Assembly: GCA_003153155.1 (NCBI GenBank)
Contig: PLWV01000029.1
Coordinates: 1 to 64,000 of the forward strand
Reading direction: 5' to 3'
DNA: 64,000 bases
From: Gallionella sp.
Lineage (GTDB): Bacteria; Pseudomonadota; Gammaproteobacteria; Burkholderiales; Gallionellaceae
Under the pieces are notes generated by a model. That model searched no databases. It saw only the letters and a list, made by a program, of their open reading frames with translations, and had not been told where the DNA came from. Position 1 is the stretch's first letter; each line of letters opens with the position of its first letter. Below, in pieces: positions 23,826-33,185 of this stretch. The position numbers and the translations under genes were made by a program.

Positions 23826-24522
23826 GACAGCTCCCAGTCCAACCGTACACAGCAAAAACATAGCCTACCTTTATCAGTCCATATATGCCAAACGCCATCA
23901 CTATTAGGCCGGCAAATAATCGAACTCTGGGAGATTGTACCCAATAGCGGCAACGTTCCCAGAACAGGCCAATGGTCAGCAGATTGGGCAAGGTACCCAA
24001 GCCGAATGCCAGCATGATCAACGCGCCGCTTTGCGCGTGACCGCTGGCCAGTGCCGTGACCAGCACGCTGTATACCAGTCCGCACGGCAACCAGCCCCAT
24101 AACGTGCCGAGCAACAAGGCTCGCGCTGGGGACGTAATCGGAAACAGGGAGCGCGTCAGCGGTTGAATGCGTTGCCACAACACACTGCCGACCTGCTCGA
24201 TGCGCCGCACCATGCTCCAGATTCCGGCGAGGTACAACCCAAGCGCGATCAGCATCAAACTGGATAGCACAAACAGCAAATGCTGTACTGGCACCACATC
24301 GCGCAATAACAAACCGGCTTGTCCGATAGCGCCGACCAGTAAGCCTGCCAAGGTATAGCTGGCGATGCGTCCGCTGTTATAAGCAAGGTGAAACGGCCAG
24401 CGTGCACCGTCTTTCGGTAATTGCGCAGTGAGGATGCCGACAATACTGCCGCACATGCCGAAGCAATGTACGCCCCCGAGCAACCCAACAAAAAATACCG
24501 CGATGATGCTGAATTCAGCCAT
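23812..24522 (-). CDS. SafE/TauE-type (DsbD-like) membrane protein
   Basis: 236 residues with about six membrane helices. The N-terminus VGLLGGVHCFGMCGSIVGIL with HCxGMCG, and the central LLGTLWGWLPCGLVYSVLVT with a Pro-Cys-Gly, are the paired Cys half-motifs of the DsbD-transmembrane/SafE superfamily. These move electrons or metal across the membrane. Members next to cco genes (for example CcoA-like or YHS-linked proteins) are connected with copper supply or heme c reduction. It starts the group that continues through Sco1 towards ccoN. Confidence 0.82.
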   Translation of the reverse strand: MAEFSIIAVFFVGLLGGVHCFGMCGSIVGILTAQLPKDGARWPFHLAYNSGRIASYTLAGLLVGAIGQAGLLLRDVVPVQHLLFVLSSLMLIALGLYLAGIWSMVRRIEQVGSVLWQRIQPLTRSLFPITSPARALLLGTLWGWLPCGLVYSVLVTALASGHAQSGALIMLAFGLGTLPNLLTIGLFWERCRYWVQSPRVRLFAGLIVMAFGIYGLIKVGYVFAVYGWTGSCHVDA

Positions 24523-24870
24523 GCGTTCTTTCCTGTTTCAGTAATTTCAGACTCGAAAGCTTCAAATTCAGATACCTCGTAACATCATGTGCATCGGCTC
24601 GTCCTTGGTATGGAACCACACCGAGCTACGGCACGTCAATGCGCTGCTGCAACGCGGCGGTATCTTCTTCTCCGACCAGCATACCAGTCTTAATGACATT
24701 CGTTCATCTGACGATCGAAAGTTTTATGAAATGATTTTATGCCACGCATGGTTATTACCAAAGATAGCTGCCGCTGAACATTTCAGGAATTTGGAATGAA
24801 TGAAAACAGCAAGCTGATTGCGCAACAAAATCCGCGCAAAAGAGTCACGTAAGATTTCATTGAAAATCCC
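24523..24870. other. Intergenic region without a convincing gene
   Basis: The only open frame (24587-24799, plus) has no recognisable domain and no ribosome binding site. The GC-rich core near 24600-24690 has protein-like composition and may be a decayed gene piece, but I cannot name it. Confidence 0.4.
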
Positions 24871-24898
24871 TTGCTTGCGTAAAAAATTGTGCTACGAT
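24871..24898 (+). promoter_or_regulatory. Sigma-70-like promoter for the 31-aa membrane peptide
   Basis: TTGCTT (24871-24876) and TACGAT (24893-24898) are separated by 16 bases. They sit about 50 bases before a ribosome binding site and ATG. Confidence 0.6.
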
Positions 24899-24950
24899 GA
24901 AAACCGCTTGATTCGTTCTTGTGTTTAATCTGGTTATCCGGGAGGAAAAA

Positions 24951-25046
24951 ATGGCAATGATCGCGACAATCTGTGCAGTTGGTACCGCAATTGGGGCAGT
25001 TCTGTTTACCTTGTGGATGCTTAAACAGCTGTTCACTAGCAACTAA
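24951..25046 (+). CDS. 31-aa membrane peptide, monocistronic
   Basis: ATG 24951 follows GGGAGGAAAAA, a near-ideal ribosome binding site. The product, MAMIATICAVGTAIGAVLFT followed by LWMLKQLFTSN, is one hydrophobic helix with Gly/Ala spacing and a short basic end. A promoter lies upstream and a strong terminator 22 bases after the stop, so it is a complete small transcription unit. Single-helix peptides of this kind often attach to respiratory or transport complexes; there is no direct evidence here for the partner. Confidence 0.75.
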   Translation: MAMIATICAVGTAIGAVLFTLWMLKQLFTSN

Positions 25047-25067
25047 GCAATACAAAACAAAATAAAA

Positions 25068-25090
25068 AAACCAGCCCAGGCTGGTTTTTT
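25068..25090 (+). terminator. Rho-independent terminator
   Basis: AAACCAGCC-CA-GGCTGGTTT followed by a T run. It ends the small peptide transcript; the A run on its left would also let it work in the other direction. Confidence 0.9.
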
Positions 25091-25237
25091 TATTTTGGCT
25101 TAACCATGATATTTGGTTTCCGAATTTCATCCAGACCATCAGGATACTGCTTGACCGGGAAATTAAAATAGTGAATCTTTTTCGCAAATCTCTATCGAAC
25201 ACACATTGATTATCTACCCTGTTGTTCCAATTAAAAA

Positions 25238-25795
25238 ATGAGCAAAGCATTCACACGCGAGCACGATTCCGATGATGACGTGGATACCCTGCCCACGTTA
25301 CAGTTGCCGCCCGGCGTTAAGAACTACATCACGCCGAGCGGACACCAGAGGCTGCAAGAAGAGCTGGATCATCTGTGGAAGGTGGAGCGTCCGATATTGG
25401 TTAAAACCATCACCTGGGCTGCATCCAACGGTGATCGCTCGGAAAATGGCGACTATATCTATGGCAAAAAACGCCTGCGCGAAATTGACCGTCGTGTGCG
25501 TTTTTTACGCAAGCGCTTGGAGCTGGCCGAGGTGGTTGATCCTGCGCAACGCGGAGAGTGTGATCAAGTGTTTTTCGGTGCGACGGTGACGGTCTGTGAT
25601 GCCAACGGTTGTGAGAGTACATATAGTATCGTTGGTGTGGACGAAGCGGATGTTGCGGGTGGCCGGATCAGCTGGGTTTCTCCGCTGGCGCTGGCGCTGC
25701 TTAAATTGCGCCAGGGTGACGTGGCGACTCTGCGCACTCCGACAGGAATTAATGAACTTGAAGTGGTCGGCGTCATGTATTGTGTGCTTGATTGA
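25238..25795 (+). CDS. greB: Transcription elongation factor GreB
   Basis: 185 residues. An N-terminal coiled coil (GHQRLQEELDHLWKVERP through LREIDRRVRFLRKRLELAEV) carries the acidic tip ASNGDRSENGDY that reaches into the polymerase channel, followed by an FKBP-like C-terminal domain. The residues DRSENGDYIYGKKRLREID are characteristic of GreB rather than GreA. It rescues backtracked RNA polymerase by stimulating transcript cleavage. The N-terminus is about 25 residues longer than the shortest GreB, with an acidic DSDDDVDT patch. Confidence 0.95.
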   Translation: MSKAFTREHDSDDDVDTLPTLQLPPGVKNYITPSGHQRLQEELDHLWKVERPILVKTITWAASNGDRSENGDYIYGKKRLREIDRRVRFLRKRLELAEVVDPAQRGECDQVFFGATVTVCDANGCESTYSIVGVDEADVAGGRISWVSPLALALLKLRQGDVATLRTPTGINELEVVGVMYCVLD

Positions 25796-25935
25796 GCATT
25801 GCGGTTAGATATTAGTATGCGATCGGGTGAAGGCTTTACGCTTTATCGGAAGTTTGTTATGTTGCAAGCCTGATAGATCCTTGTGGCCGGTGTTGATTCG
25901 GATCGTTGTTCCAAAATTACTTAACCTTACTGATC

Positions 25936-26220
25936 ATGGATGCAAGATTATTAAAGATTTTGAATAACAGCGATCAAAACTATCCGCATGCTCTGGAAAA
26001 GCAGTTCCCGCGCGTGTTTGAAAAGATCATGGCATTATGGAATTCGTCAGAGTTTGATGCCTATCTTGCCGATCTAATGACGACTACGCGCACCGATCGC
26101 CAAGGCTTCCCTCGAGAAGTGGCATCAGACATTATCTATCTAAGTATGCTGCATGAACGCAAGAATGAGGCTGACGAGACCAATACTTGGGCTCAGGCAT
26201 TAAGAGATGAACAGGTATGA
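25936..26220 (+). CDS. Conserved hypothetical protein
   Basis: 94 residues from ATG 25936; an earlier TTG at 25906 is possible. Mostly helical and polar (HALEKQFPRVFEKIMALWNS; FDAYLADLMTTTRTDRQGFP), soluble, with no membrane segment or catalytic motif. It sits between greB and glnB in the same direction. Similar small proteins occur in related betaproteobacteria as far as I recall, but no function is known to me. Confidence 0.65.
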   Translation: MDARLLKILNNSDQNYPHALEKQFPRVFEKIMALWNSSEFDAYLADLMTTTRTDRQGFPREVASDIIYLSMLHERKNEADETNTWAQALRDEQV

Positions 26221-26247
26221 AACAATAGGTGCGCCAAGCAACCCTGA

Positions 26248-26643
<396 letters not shown>

Positions 26644-26905
26644 TCAAATTCCATAACAAAGTCAGGCAATCCACTATCCTTGCTGCACAAGAATGTGGAA
26701 TTGACACCGCGAGTCGTACTCATATTGCCCCTTAAGTAAAATTAAGCATCAAAAATAACTGAAAATATAGCGCACTTATGCACTAAACCGTCCGGCAGTC
26801 TCCCAGCTCTGACTATGGCTATCAACTAGTCTATTAGCCTATATATTTTGCCGCGCGGCGCGGGCGTGGCACAATCGCGTCCTGCACAATTCCTGATTCA
26901 AATTC

Positions 26906-27760
26906 ATGCTGAGTTACCGCCACGCCTTTCATGCCGGCAATCACGCCGATGTGTTGAAACACTTCATTGAGGTGCAGTTGTTGCGCTATCTGGCGCAGAA
27001 AGATAAACCGTTCTGGTACATTGATACCCATGCCGGAGCGGGTTGCTACGCCTTGGATAGCGGCTATGCCACGCAGAACGCGGAGTATGAAAGAGGCATT
27101 GCACTTTTGTGGGAGCGTGACGATTTGCCCGCACCCTTGGCGGAATATGTGGCACTGGTGAAGCGCATCAATCCCGATGGGCAGTTGAAGCTCTATCCCG
27201 GTTCGCCGCTGGTTGCGCTGGAGTTGTTGCGTGAGCAGGATCGGATGCGGTTGTTCGAATTGCACCCAACCGACAGTGAAATTTTGCAGCATAATTTTGC
27301 CGGACATGGTGCGCAAGTGCTGATGCAAGCCGCCGACGGATTCGACGCACTGAAAGCCTTGTTGCCGCCTCCGCCGCGCCGCGCGCTGGTGTTGATCGAT
27401 CCGCCTTATGAAGAAAAGCAGGATTATCAACGCGTGGTGTCGGCATTGCGCGAGGGGCTGAAACGCTTTGCCAGCGGGATGTATGCGGTGTGGTATCCGC
27501 AGTTGCAACGCGTCGAGGCCAAACAACTTCCCGAACAACTCAAGCAATTGCCGGTGAAGAGCTGGCTGCATGTCGTGCTCAGCGTGCAAGCTCCCGACGA
27601 AGATGGTTTCGGCATGCACGGCAGCGGGATGTTTATACTCAATCCGCCTTGGACTTTGTATGGTGTGCTGCAGGAGGTGATGCCGTATCTGGTTAAGGTG
27701 CTGGGGCAAGATGGCGAGGGCGGGTTTGTGCTGGAGTTTGAAGAGAATGCCGCCGCATGA
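26906..27760 (+). CDS. rlmJ: 23S rRNA (adenine2030-N6)-methyltransferase RlmJ
   Basis: 284 residues. The N-terminal MLSYRHAFHAGNHADVLKH is diagnostic of RlmJ; the SAM-binding region WYIDTHAGAGCY and the catalytic DPPY (in VLIDPPYEEKQDY, about residue 165) are intact. It methylates A2030 in 23S rRNA. The next gene follows after 11 bases, so they may share a transcript. Confidence 0.95.
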   Translation: MLSYRHAFHAGNHADVLKHFIEVQLLRYLAQKDKPFWYIDTHAGAGCYALDSGYATQNAEYERGIALLWERDDLPAPLAEYVALVKRINPDGQLKLYPGSPLVALELLREQDRMRLFELHPTDSEILQHNFAGHGAQVLMQAADGFDALKALLPPPPRRALVLIDPPYEEKQDYQRVVSALREGLKRFASGMYAVWYPQLQRVEAKQLPEQLKQLPVKSWLHVVLSVQAPDEDGFGMHGSGMFILNPPWTLYGVLQEVMPYLVKVLGQDGEGGFVLEFEENAAA

Positions 27761-27771
27761 AACAATGACGA

Positions 27772-28425
27772 ATGCTTACATTCAATAAAAATTGCCGGCT
27801 TTGTCCGCGCCTAGCCGGATTTCTCGATCAAGTGCGTGAGGAACATCCTGACTACTATGCCTTACCGGTAAGTTCGTTCGGTGAGAAAGACAGCAAATTT
27901 TTGATCGTCGGATTGGCTCCCGGAATGCACGGCGCAAACCGTACCGGTCGGCCATTCAGTGGCGATTTTGCTGGAAATCTGCTGTACGGCTCTGTGCATA
28001 AATACGGTTTTGCCAGCAGTGCTGAACCGTTGGATGCGGCGGGGAATGCCAACCCGTCTTTGCGCCTAAGCGGCTGTCGTATCACTAACGCAGTGCGCTG
28101 CCTGCCGCCGCAAAACAAACCCGAACCGAGAGAGATTCGCACCTGCAATGGCTATGTTGCGGAGGAATTGGCAATGTTGCCGCAAGGCTCAGCGGTAATG
28201 GCCCTCGGCACGATTGCGCATCAGGCAGTGCTGATGGCTTTGCAACTGCGCAAAAGTAGTTTTGCGTTCGGACATGGCGCACAACATAGTCTGCCCAATG
28301 GTTTGACGTTATTTGATAGTTACCATTGCAGCCGCTACAACACGCAAACCAAACGCCTGACTACAGCGATGTTCGAGGCGGTGATCGGCAATATTGCGCA
28401 ACATCTGCATCGCCTTGAAGCCTGA
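27772..28425 (+). CDS. Uracil-DNA glycosylase, family 5-like
   Basis: 217 residues. Motif A is [16 protein letters not shown] and motif B contains HCSRYNTQT near the C-terminus; both fit UDGb (family 5) glycosylases. Cys residues at the N-terminus (NCRLCPRL) and in [12 protein letters not shown] can hold the 4Fe-4S cluster of this class. Family 5 enzymes remove uracil and some deaminated purines, and lack the polar active-site residue of families 1 and 4. The 3' end overlaps uvrC, making a small repair gene group. Confidence 0.88.
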   Translation: MLTFNKNCRLCPRLAGFLDQVREEHPDYYALPVSSFGEKDSKFLIVGLAPGMHGANRTGRPFSGDFAGNLLYGSVHKYGFASSAEPLDAAGNANPSLRLSGCRITNAVRCLPPQNKPEPREIRTCNGYVAEELAMLPQGSAVMALGTIAHQAVLMALQLRKSSFAFGHGAQHSLPNGLTLFDSYHCSRYNTQTKRLTTAMFEAVIGNIAQHLHRLEA

Positions 28426-30238
28426 CCAGCCATTTGATCTCCAGCCGATACTCGCCAGCTTGCCGTTGCTGCCGGGCGTTTATCGTTTTTTCGATGGCAA
28501 GGGTGAAGTGCTGTATGTCGGCAAGGCCGGGCAACTCAAAAAACGCGTAGCGTCCTACTTCCAAAAAACCAATGTCTCGCCGCGTATCCGTTTGATGGTT
28601 TCGCACATTTCGCGCATAGAAACCACCGTGACGCGCTCGGAAGCCGAGGCGTTGCTGCTCGAAAACAACTTAATAAAGTCATTAAGACCACGCTATAACA
28701 TATTGTTTCGTGACGATAAGTCATATCCGTATATTGTGCTGACCGGGGAGAAATTTCCGCGCTTGACCTACTATCGCGGCACACCCAATCGTCAGCATCA
28801 ATACTTTGGCCCATACCCAAATTCGTATGCAGCCAAGGAAAGCATGCAGCTGCTGCAAAAGATATTCCGTATCCGCACCTGTGAAAACAGTGTGTTCAAC
28901 AATCGCACCCGTCCATGTTTGTTGCACCAGATCCACCGCTGCACCGCGCCGTGTGTGAAGCTGATTTCAGCGGATGATTATCAGGCCGACATCCGCAATG
29001 CGGTGTTGCTGTTGCAAGGCCGGCATCAGGAAGTCGAACAAACTTTGCGTGCTGCGATGGAAAGCGCGGCGGAAGAAATGCACTACGAGCAGGCTGCCGC
29101 CTTGCGCGACCAGTTGCGCGCGCTGCACACCGTTCAGCAAAAGCAATTCGTCGAATCCACCGGCGGCGCAACCGATGCCGACATCATTGCGCTGGCGCAG
29201 CAAGATGGGCTGGTCTGCGTGAATCTCGCCATGGTGCGCGGCGGGCGGCATTTGGGCGATAAGAGTTTCTTTCCCGACCACGCCGAAGACTTGTCGGCGG
29301 ATGAAATCGTGCATGCTTTCATCGCGCAGCATTATCTCAATAGCAGCGTGCCGCCGTTGTTGTTGCTGGGCGAGGAATGTAGCGATAAGGCTCTGGCGCA
29401 ATTGCTCAGCGAACAGGCCGGACACGCGGTGCGGGTTAGCCAAGCCGCAAGCGGGGAGCGCAAGCAGTGGCTGGAAATGGGGCAGCGCAATGCGCTGCTG
29501 GGGTTACAGCAACTGGCAATGCAGCAGGGCGGACAAAAGCTGCGGTTGGACAAGCTGCGCGAATTTCTGGATATGCCGGATCTGCAACGCATAGAGTGTT
29601 TTGACATCAGCCATACCATGGGCGAAGCGACGCAGGCTTCCTGCGTGGTGTATGAAAATCTCGACATGCGTTCCTCGCAATATCGCCGCTATAACATCAC
29701 TGATGTCACCCCAGGCGACGACTATGCAGCGATGCGCCAGGCGTTGATGCGCCGCTACCAGAAGCTTGCCGAAGGTAGTCAAAAGGGGGATGGCGCGCGG
29801 CCTGATTTGATTCTGATCGACGGCGGTCTGGGGCAATTGCACATCGCGATGGAGGTGATGCACGAATTGGGTTTGAATGATTTTGCCCTGGTGGGTGTCG
29901 CGAAAGGCGAGGGGCGTAAGGCGGGCTTGGAACAACTGATCTTCCCTGATGGCACAGCGCGGCAGTTGCGCAGCGATGATCCGGCACTGCACCTTATCCA
30001 GCAGATTCGCGACGAAGCGCACCGTTTCGCCATCACCGGACATCGCGCCAAGCGCGGCAAAGCGCGCACCGCATCCAGTCTCGAGGAGATCGGCGGGGTA
30101 GGGGACAAGCGGCGGCGTAGTTTGCTGACCCACTTCGGCGGGTTGCGCGAAGTGAAGCAGGCGAGCGTCGAACAGCTCTGTCAGGTGGAAGGAATCAGCA
30201 AATCACTTGCTGAAAAGATTTACCAGCAGCTACACTAG
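28415..30238 (+). CDS. uvrC: UvrABC system protein C
   Basis: About 607 residues. An N-terminal GIY-YIG nuclease ([20 protein letters not shown]) is followed by a Cys cluster region, the UVR helix pair ([16 protein letters not shown]) that binds UvrB, the RNase H-like C-terminal nuclease ([33 protein letters not shown]), and tandem helix-hairpin-helix motifs. No ATG is available: TTG 28415 gives the usual [12 protein letters not shown] start, and TTG 28394 is the alternative. Either start lies inside the upstream glycosylase gene, so translation is coupled. Confidence 0.95.
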   Translation: MKPDQPFDLQPILASLPLLPGVYRFFDGKGEVLYVGKAGQLKKRVASYFQKTNVSPRIRLMVSHISRIETTVTRSEAEALLLENNLIKSLRPRYNILFRDDKSYPYIVLTGEKFPRLTYYRGTPNRQHQYFGPYPNSYAAKESMQLLQKIFRIRTCENSVFNNRTRPCLLHQIHRCTAPCVKLISADDYQADIRNAVLLLQGRHQEVEQTLRAAMESAAEEMHYEQAAALRDQLRALHTVQQKQFVESTGGATDADIIALAQQDGLVCVNLAMVRGGRHLGDKSFFPDHAEDLSADEIVHAFIAQHYLNSSVPPLLLLGEECSDKALAQLLSEQAGHAVRVSQAASGERKQWLEMGQRNALLGLQQLAMQQGGQKLRLDKLREFLDMPDLQRIECFDISHTMGEATQASCVVYENLDMRSSQYRRYNITDVTPGDDYAAMRQALMRRYQKLAEGSQKGDGARPDLILIDGGLGQLHIAMEVMHELGLNDFALVGVAKGEGRKAGLEQLIFPDGTARQLRSDDPALHLIQQIRDEAHRFAITGHRAKRGKARTASSLEEIGGVGDKRRRSLLTHFGGLREVKQASVEQLCQVEGISKSLAEKIYQQLH

Positions 30239-30242
30239 CCCC

Positions 30243-30821
30243 ATGCCGTTCAATATCCCCAATCTGCTCACATGGTTAAGAATCCTGCTTATCCCGGTGT
30301 TCGTTTCGTTTTTTTACTTGTCTAGCGACACGCTTAGCCCGCATCTAAAAAACGTAATCAGCACCAGTGTTTTCTTGCTGGCTGCGTGCACAGATTGGCT
30401 GGATGGTTATCTGGCGCGCAAATTGGACCAGTTTTCCGCATTCGGCGCGTTTCTTGATCCGGTAGCCGACAAGTTGATGGTCGCTGCTGCGTTGATCGTG
30501 TTGGTGAAGCTGGGACGCGCCGATGCGATCATCGCTTTCATCATCATCGGGCGCGAGATCACTATTTCTGCGTTGCGCGAGTGGATGGCACAGCTTGGCG
30601 AAAGCAGGAGTGTCGCGGTTTCTATGCTAGGCAAGCTTAAAACCACCTTTCAAATGGTTGCGGTATTGTTGTTGCTGTATCACGACAATCTTCTGGGGAT
30701 TGATTGCCAGACGATCGGTTCATTGCTGTTGTATCTCGCCGCGCTGCTTACTTTATGGTCGATGGGCTACTACTTAATGCTAGCTTCACCAAGACTAAAA
30801 AAACATCAAAAACTAAATTGA
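30243..30821 (+). CDS. pgsA: CDP-diacylglycerol-glycerol-3-phosphate 3-phosphatidyltransferase
   Basis: 192 residues from ATG 30243, four bases after the uvrC stop. The CDP-alcohol phosphotransferase signature is complete: TDWLDGYLARKL, then FGAFLDPVADKL, embedded in several membrane helices. PgsA makes phosphatidylglycerol phosphate, the first step to phosphatidylglycerol and cardiolipin. uvrC-pgsA followed by tRNA genes is a common betaproteobacterial order. Confidence 0.95.
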   Translation: MPFNIPNLLTWLRILLIPVFVSFFYLSSDTLSPHLKNVISTSVFLLAACTDWLDGYLARKLDQFSAFGAFLDPVADKLMVAAALIVLVKLGRADAIIAFIIIGREITISALREWMAQLGESRSVAVSMLGKLKTTFQMVAVLLLLYHDNLLGIDCQTIGSLLLYLAALLTLWSMGYYLMLASPRLKKHQKLN

Positions 30822-30855
30822 TTTATAAGTCTGTGTCTGTATAATGCGCAGCCTT

Positions 30856-30932
30856 CGGGGTGTAGCGTAGCCTGGTAGCGCGCCTGCTTTGGGAGCAGGA
30901 TGTCGGGAGTTCGAATCTCTCCACCCCGACCA
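30856..30932 (+). tRNA. tRNA-Pro (TGG)
   Basis: 77 nt with encoded CCA. Acceptor CGGGGTG pairs with CACCCCG; anticodon stem CTGCT/AGCAG holds loop TTTGGGA, anticodon TGG; T arm GGAGTTCGAATCTCC. All arms are intact. Confidence 0.97.
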
Positions 30933-30977
30933 GGTTCTAGTAGTTTTTAGTTGTTCAATTAGCCTAAGAAAAGGATT

Positions 30978-31054
30978 GTGCCCGTAGCTCAACCGGATAG
31001 AGCACCAGCCTTCTAAGCTGGGGGTTGCAGGTTCGATTCCTGTCGGGCACGCCA
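30978..31054 (+). tRNA. tRNA-Arg (TCT)
   Basis: 77 nt with encoded CCA. Acceptor GTGCCCG/CGGGCAC; anticodon stem CCAGC/GCTGG around CTTCTAA gives anticodon TCT; T arm CAGGTTCGATTCCTG. Intact. Confidence 0.97.
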
Positions 31055-31103
31055 AGTGCCTGTCGGGTGCCCGGACAAAAGTTTTTCGTCCAGCAAACGC
31101 TTC

Positions 31104-31283
31104 ATAACCAGCGGCTTGCCGATGTTGTTTATCGGCTTAGCCGAATGGCTATAACCAATGACTTACCCAGCGTATTGTGCTGGGTTATAACCAGCCACTT
31201 GGTTGTCGTCTTTTGACAACCTAGTGGAATGGCTAGTAGTTTTATCAGTCAGATGGCTAATAGTTCTATCAGTTGTTTCATCA
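31104..31283 (+). repeat. Tandem array of ATAACCA hairpin repeats between tRNA-Arg and tRNA-His
   Basis: Three related units begin with ATAACCA (31104, 31151, 31187), each followed by a hairpin with a 7-nt loop: stems 31112-31123/31131-31143 (loop GTTGTTT), 31165-31171/31179-31185 (loop GTATTGT) and 31195-31207/31215-31227 (loop GTCTTTT). Units 1 and 3 end in AATGGCT. Stem sequences differ but co-vary, including a conserved T mismatch in the middle. Unit 3 is followed by a direct repeat (GGCTAGTAGTTTTATCAG; GGCTAATAGTTCTATCAG) and TTGTTTCATCA. The same element occurs singly at 3034-3095. Confidence 0.85.
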
Positions 31284-31285
31284 AT

Positions 31286-31362
31286 GGTGGCTGTAGCTCA
31301 GTTGGTAGAGTCCCGGATTGTGATTCCGGTTGTCGTGGGTTCGAGCCCCATCAGTCACCCCA
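31286..31362 (+). tRNA. tRNA-His (GTG)
   Basis: Includes the extra 5' G (31286) expected of tRNA-His and encoded CCA. Acceptor GTGGCTG/CAGTCAC with one G-T pair; anticodon loop TTGTGAT gives GTG; T arm GTGGGTTCGAGCCCCAT. The hairpin array ends just before it. Confidence 0.96.
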
Positions 31363-31408
31363 GCTTCTTTTGGGTCTAGCTCCACCGCTAGGCGGTATCC
31401 GTTTAACC

Positions 31409-32983
31409 TCAAACCTCAATTTCCATAATCTCCGTCACAGGCAGCGCCGCAATGTCGTTCAGCTTTTCATTGCGCTTTGTGTCATTGAGGTGAGCCAGTT
31501 CAGTGATGCGGGAATAGAATGCGCTAACGAACACCTCACGTCCCTCGGCATCTTGGTGGCGAATGCCAAACTTTACGCGTTGCCGCTCTTTCGTGGGTAG
31601 CTTGCCGAGCAGGCTCTTGGTAGCCCAGATGGCACCACCGCGCGCAAAGTCGGACAACCGCGCGGCATGGTTTATGGTATCGCCCAGAACAGTGAATTCC
31701 ACCTTGGTTTCTATGTTGAAGATACCCAGCCATTCATGGCCCTCGCTAAGACCGGTATTGAGATACAACTCATTCATCCAACTCTTGCGCAACTGCCATT
31801 CCTTGCTGATCCTGCGCATGGTGGATTTCATTTCCTGTGCGCACATTAGCGCGTTGAAGATGTAGTTACAGTCAGGCTGCGGGAAAAAATAGTACACCAT
31901 CCCATCACCTACATGCTTGCCGTGAGTGCCGTAATACTTGCGAAAGATGGGTTCCATAGTGGCCCATATCTGATTAATGAGTTCGAAGTATTCCTCTGGT
32001 GGTAGTTCGGTGCAAATGCGCACTGAACTCTGCAAGTCAGCCACCAGCACGGCGACATCCGTTAGTACAGGCAGGTGTTTTTTCAGCAGGTTGCGGATCA
32101 CCTCATCGCGTCGTTCCAGCAGCCCCAACAAGCTGTCACTTTCGGCGTGAATGGGGAGGTGGATGAACAGGATTCCTTCGCGGTAATAGGAGGCATAGAC
32201 GTGGTAGCGGGCAACCTCATCGTTTTCCAGGCGCAGAGTGAGCGGCAGTTGCACCAGGGTGCCGTTAGGGCGTAATTTGGCCAGAGATTCCTCCAGTTGC
32301 TTGGGTGTAGCGTCAGACTGACCACTGAGAATATTCATCAGATCATTTCGCGAAAAACGCCCTTTACCCAACAGAAGATAGAATTGAAGCAATTCTTCAC
32401 GATTGGTACCGTTCCTGCCAAGCCGGCCATTGAGCAAGTATGCCAGTGCGTTACGCTCCTTGATGTCCGCAGGCAGGTGATCTAATGCGCCCAGCAGATC
32501 GGTGCGCGCCTCTTCGTTGAACCATGTGATCTCGAAGTTGTAGTTGACCATGTAGGCCGGGAAGGGAATATGATCAATCGTGAGTCTGAGCACATTGGAC
32601 TTTGCTGGTGTGACAGTCTGAGGCGCGTTCTTTAAACTCACCGTTACTGATTGTGCAGATACTGATTGTGCAGAAGGTTCTGTAAGTGACGCGTGCGCTG
32701 CCCTGATTTCTTGCGCGGGTGTTTTCCCTAGCGCCGGGAAACCATCCAACTCTAGTTGCTTGGCGATATCTGCCATTGCATAACCGTCCTTCTTCAATTG
32801 ACTGATGCGTTCTAGGCGGGCCAATACTTCTTTGGGGAAATAGCCGATCTTGCGTGCGCTGGTCGAGGCCCCGGGTTCCGGGTTTTTCACCAACGGGCGA
32901 GGTAGCAGTCCCTGCGAGATGTAGTTGTTGAGCGTAGCTCGGGAAATGTTCGCGGCTTGCATTACTTCAAAACTAGTCAACAT
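31409..32983 (-). CDS. MerR-type DNA-binding domain fused to PAS-like and class III cyclase domains
   Basis: 524 residues. Residues 1-75 form a MerR-like winged helix (FEVMQAANISRATLNNYISQ, then YFPKEVLARLERISQLKKDG). A PAS-like part begins near residue 127 (DHIPFPAYMVNYNFEITWFN). The C-terminal half is a class III adenylate/guanylate cyclase: metal-binding Asp in VADLQSS (about 317) and HVGDGMVYYF (about 360), and VEFTVLGDTINHAARL with the transition-state Asn and Arg (about 430-445). No membrane helix is present. It should make a cyclic nucleotide in response to a PAS signal while binding DNA, a rare combination. An inverted repeat lies at its start. Confidence 0.85.
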   Translation of the reverse strand: MLTSFEVMQAANISRATLNNYISQGLLPRPLVKNPEPGASTSARKIGYFPKEVLARLERISQLKKDGYAMADIAKQLELDGFPALGKTPAQEIRAAHASLTEPSAQSVSAQSVTVSLKNAPQTVTPAKSNVLRLTIDHIPFPAYMVNYNFEITWFNEEARTDLLGALDHLPADIKERNALAYLLNGRLGRNGTNREELLQFYLLLGKGRFSRNDLMNILSGQSDATPKQLEESLAKLRPNGTLVQLPLTLRLENDEVARYHVYASYYREGILFIHLPIHAESDSLLGLLERRDEVIRNLLKKHLPVLTDVAVLVADLQSSVRICTELPPEEYFELINQIWATMEPIFRKYYGTHGKHVGDGMVYYFFPQPDCNYIFNALMCAQEMKSTMRRISKEWQLRKSWMNELYLNTGLSEGHEWLGIFNIETKVEFTVLGDTINHAARLSDFARGGAIWATKSLLGKLPTKERQRVKFGIRHQDAEGREVFVSAFYSRITELAHLNDTKRNEKLNDIAALPVTEIMEIEV

Positions 32984-32991
32984 GATATAGA

Positions 32992-33039
32992 CAGTCCATT
33001 TATTGGTTAGTTAGACTGTCCATATTTATATAATGGACA
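32992..33039 (-). promoter_or_regulatory. Operator-like repeats before the MerR-cyclase gene
   Basis: TGTCCAT (33017-33023) and ATGGACA (33033-33039) form a 7-bp dyad with a 9-bp centre, and a further half-site AGTCCAT lies at 32993-32999. The last is nine bases from the ATG at 32983. Spaced dyads over the promoter are typical MerR operators, so autoregulation is likely. Confidence 0.6.
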
Positions 33040-33185
33040 ATCCACGTCAAGTGATTTTTATTATCATGCTTTGCACTATCTCCTTGTCATTATACAAAGA
33101 AGTGTAACTGTGCTGTTGCTTGATGTGATAAAGGATATGACATAGACAATACACGTGGCTATCTAACTGGGCGTGTAATACATTT

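Noticed and set aside
24587..24799. 70-codon frame upstream of the small peptide gene
   Set aside because: No ribosome binding site and no recognisable domain; at best a gene remnant.
31079..31283. CRISPR array between the tRNA genes
   Set aside because: The units are hairpins with variable stems, not identical repeats with spacers, and no cas genes are present.
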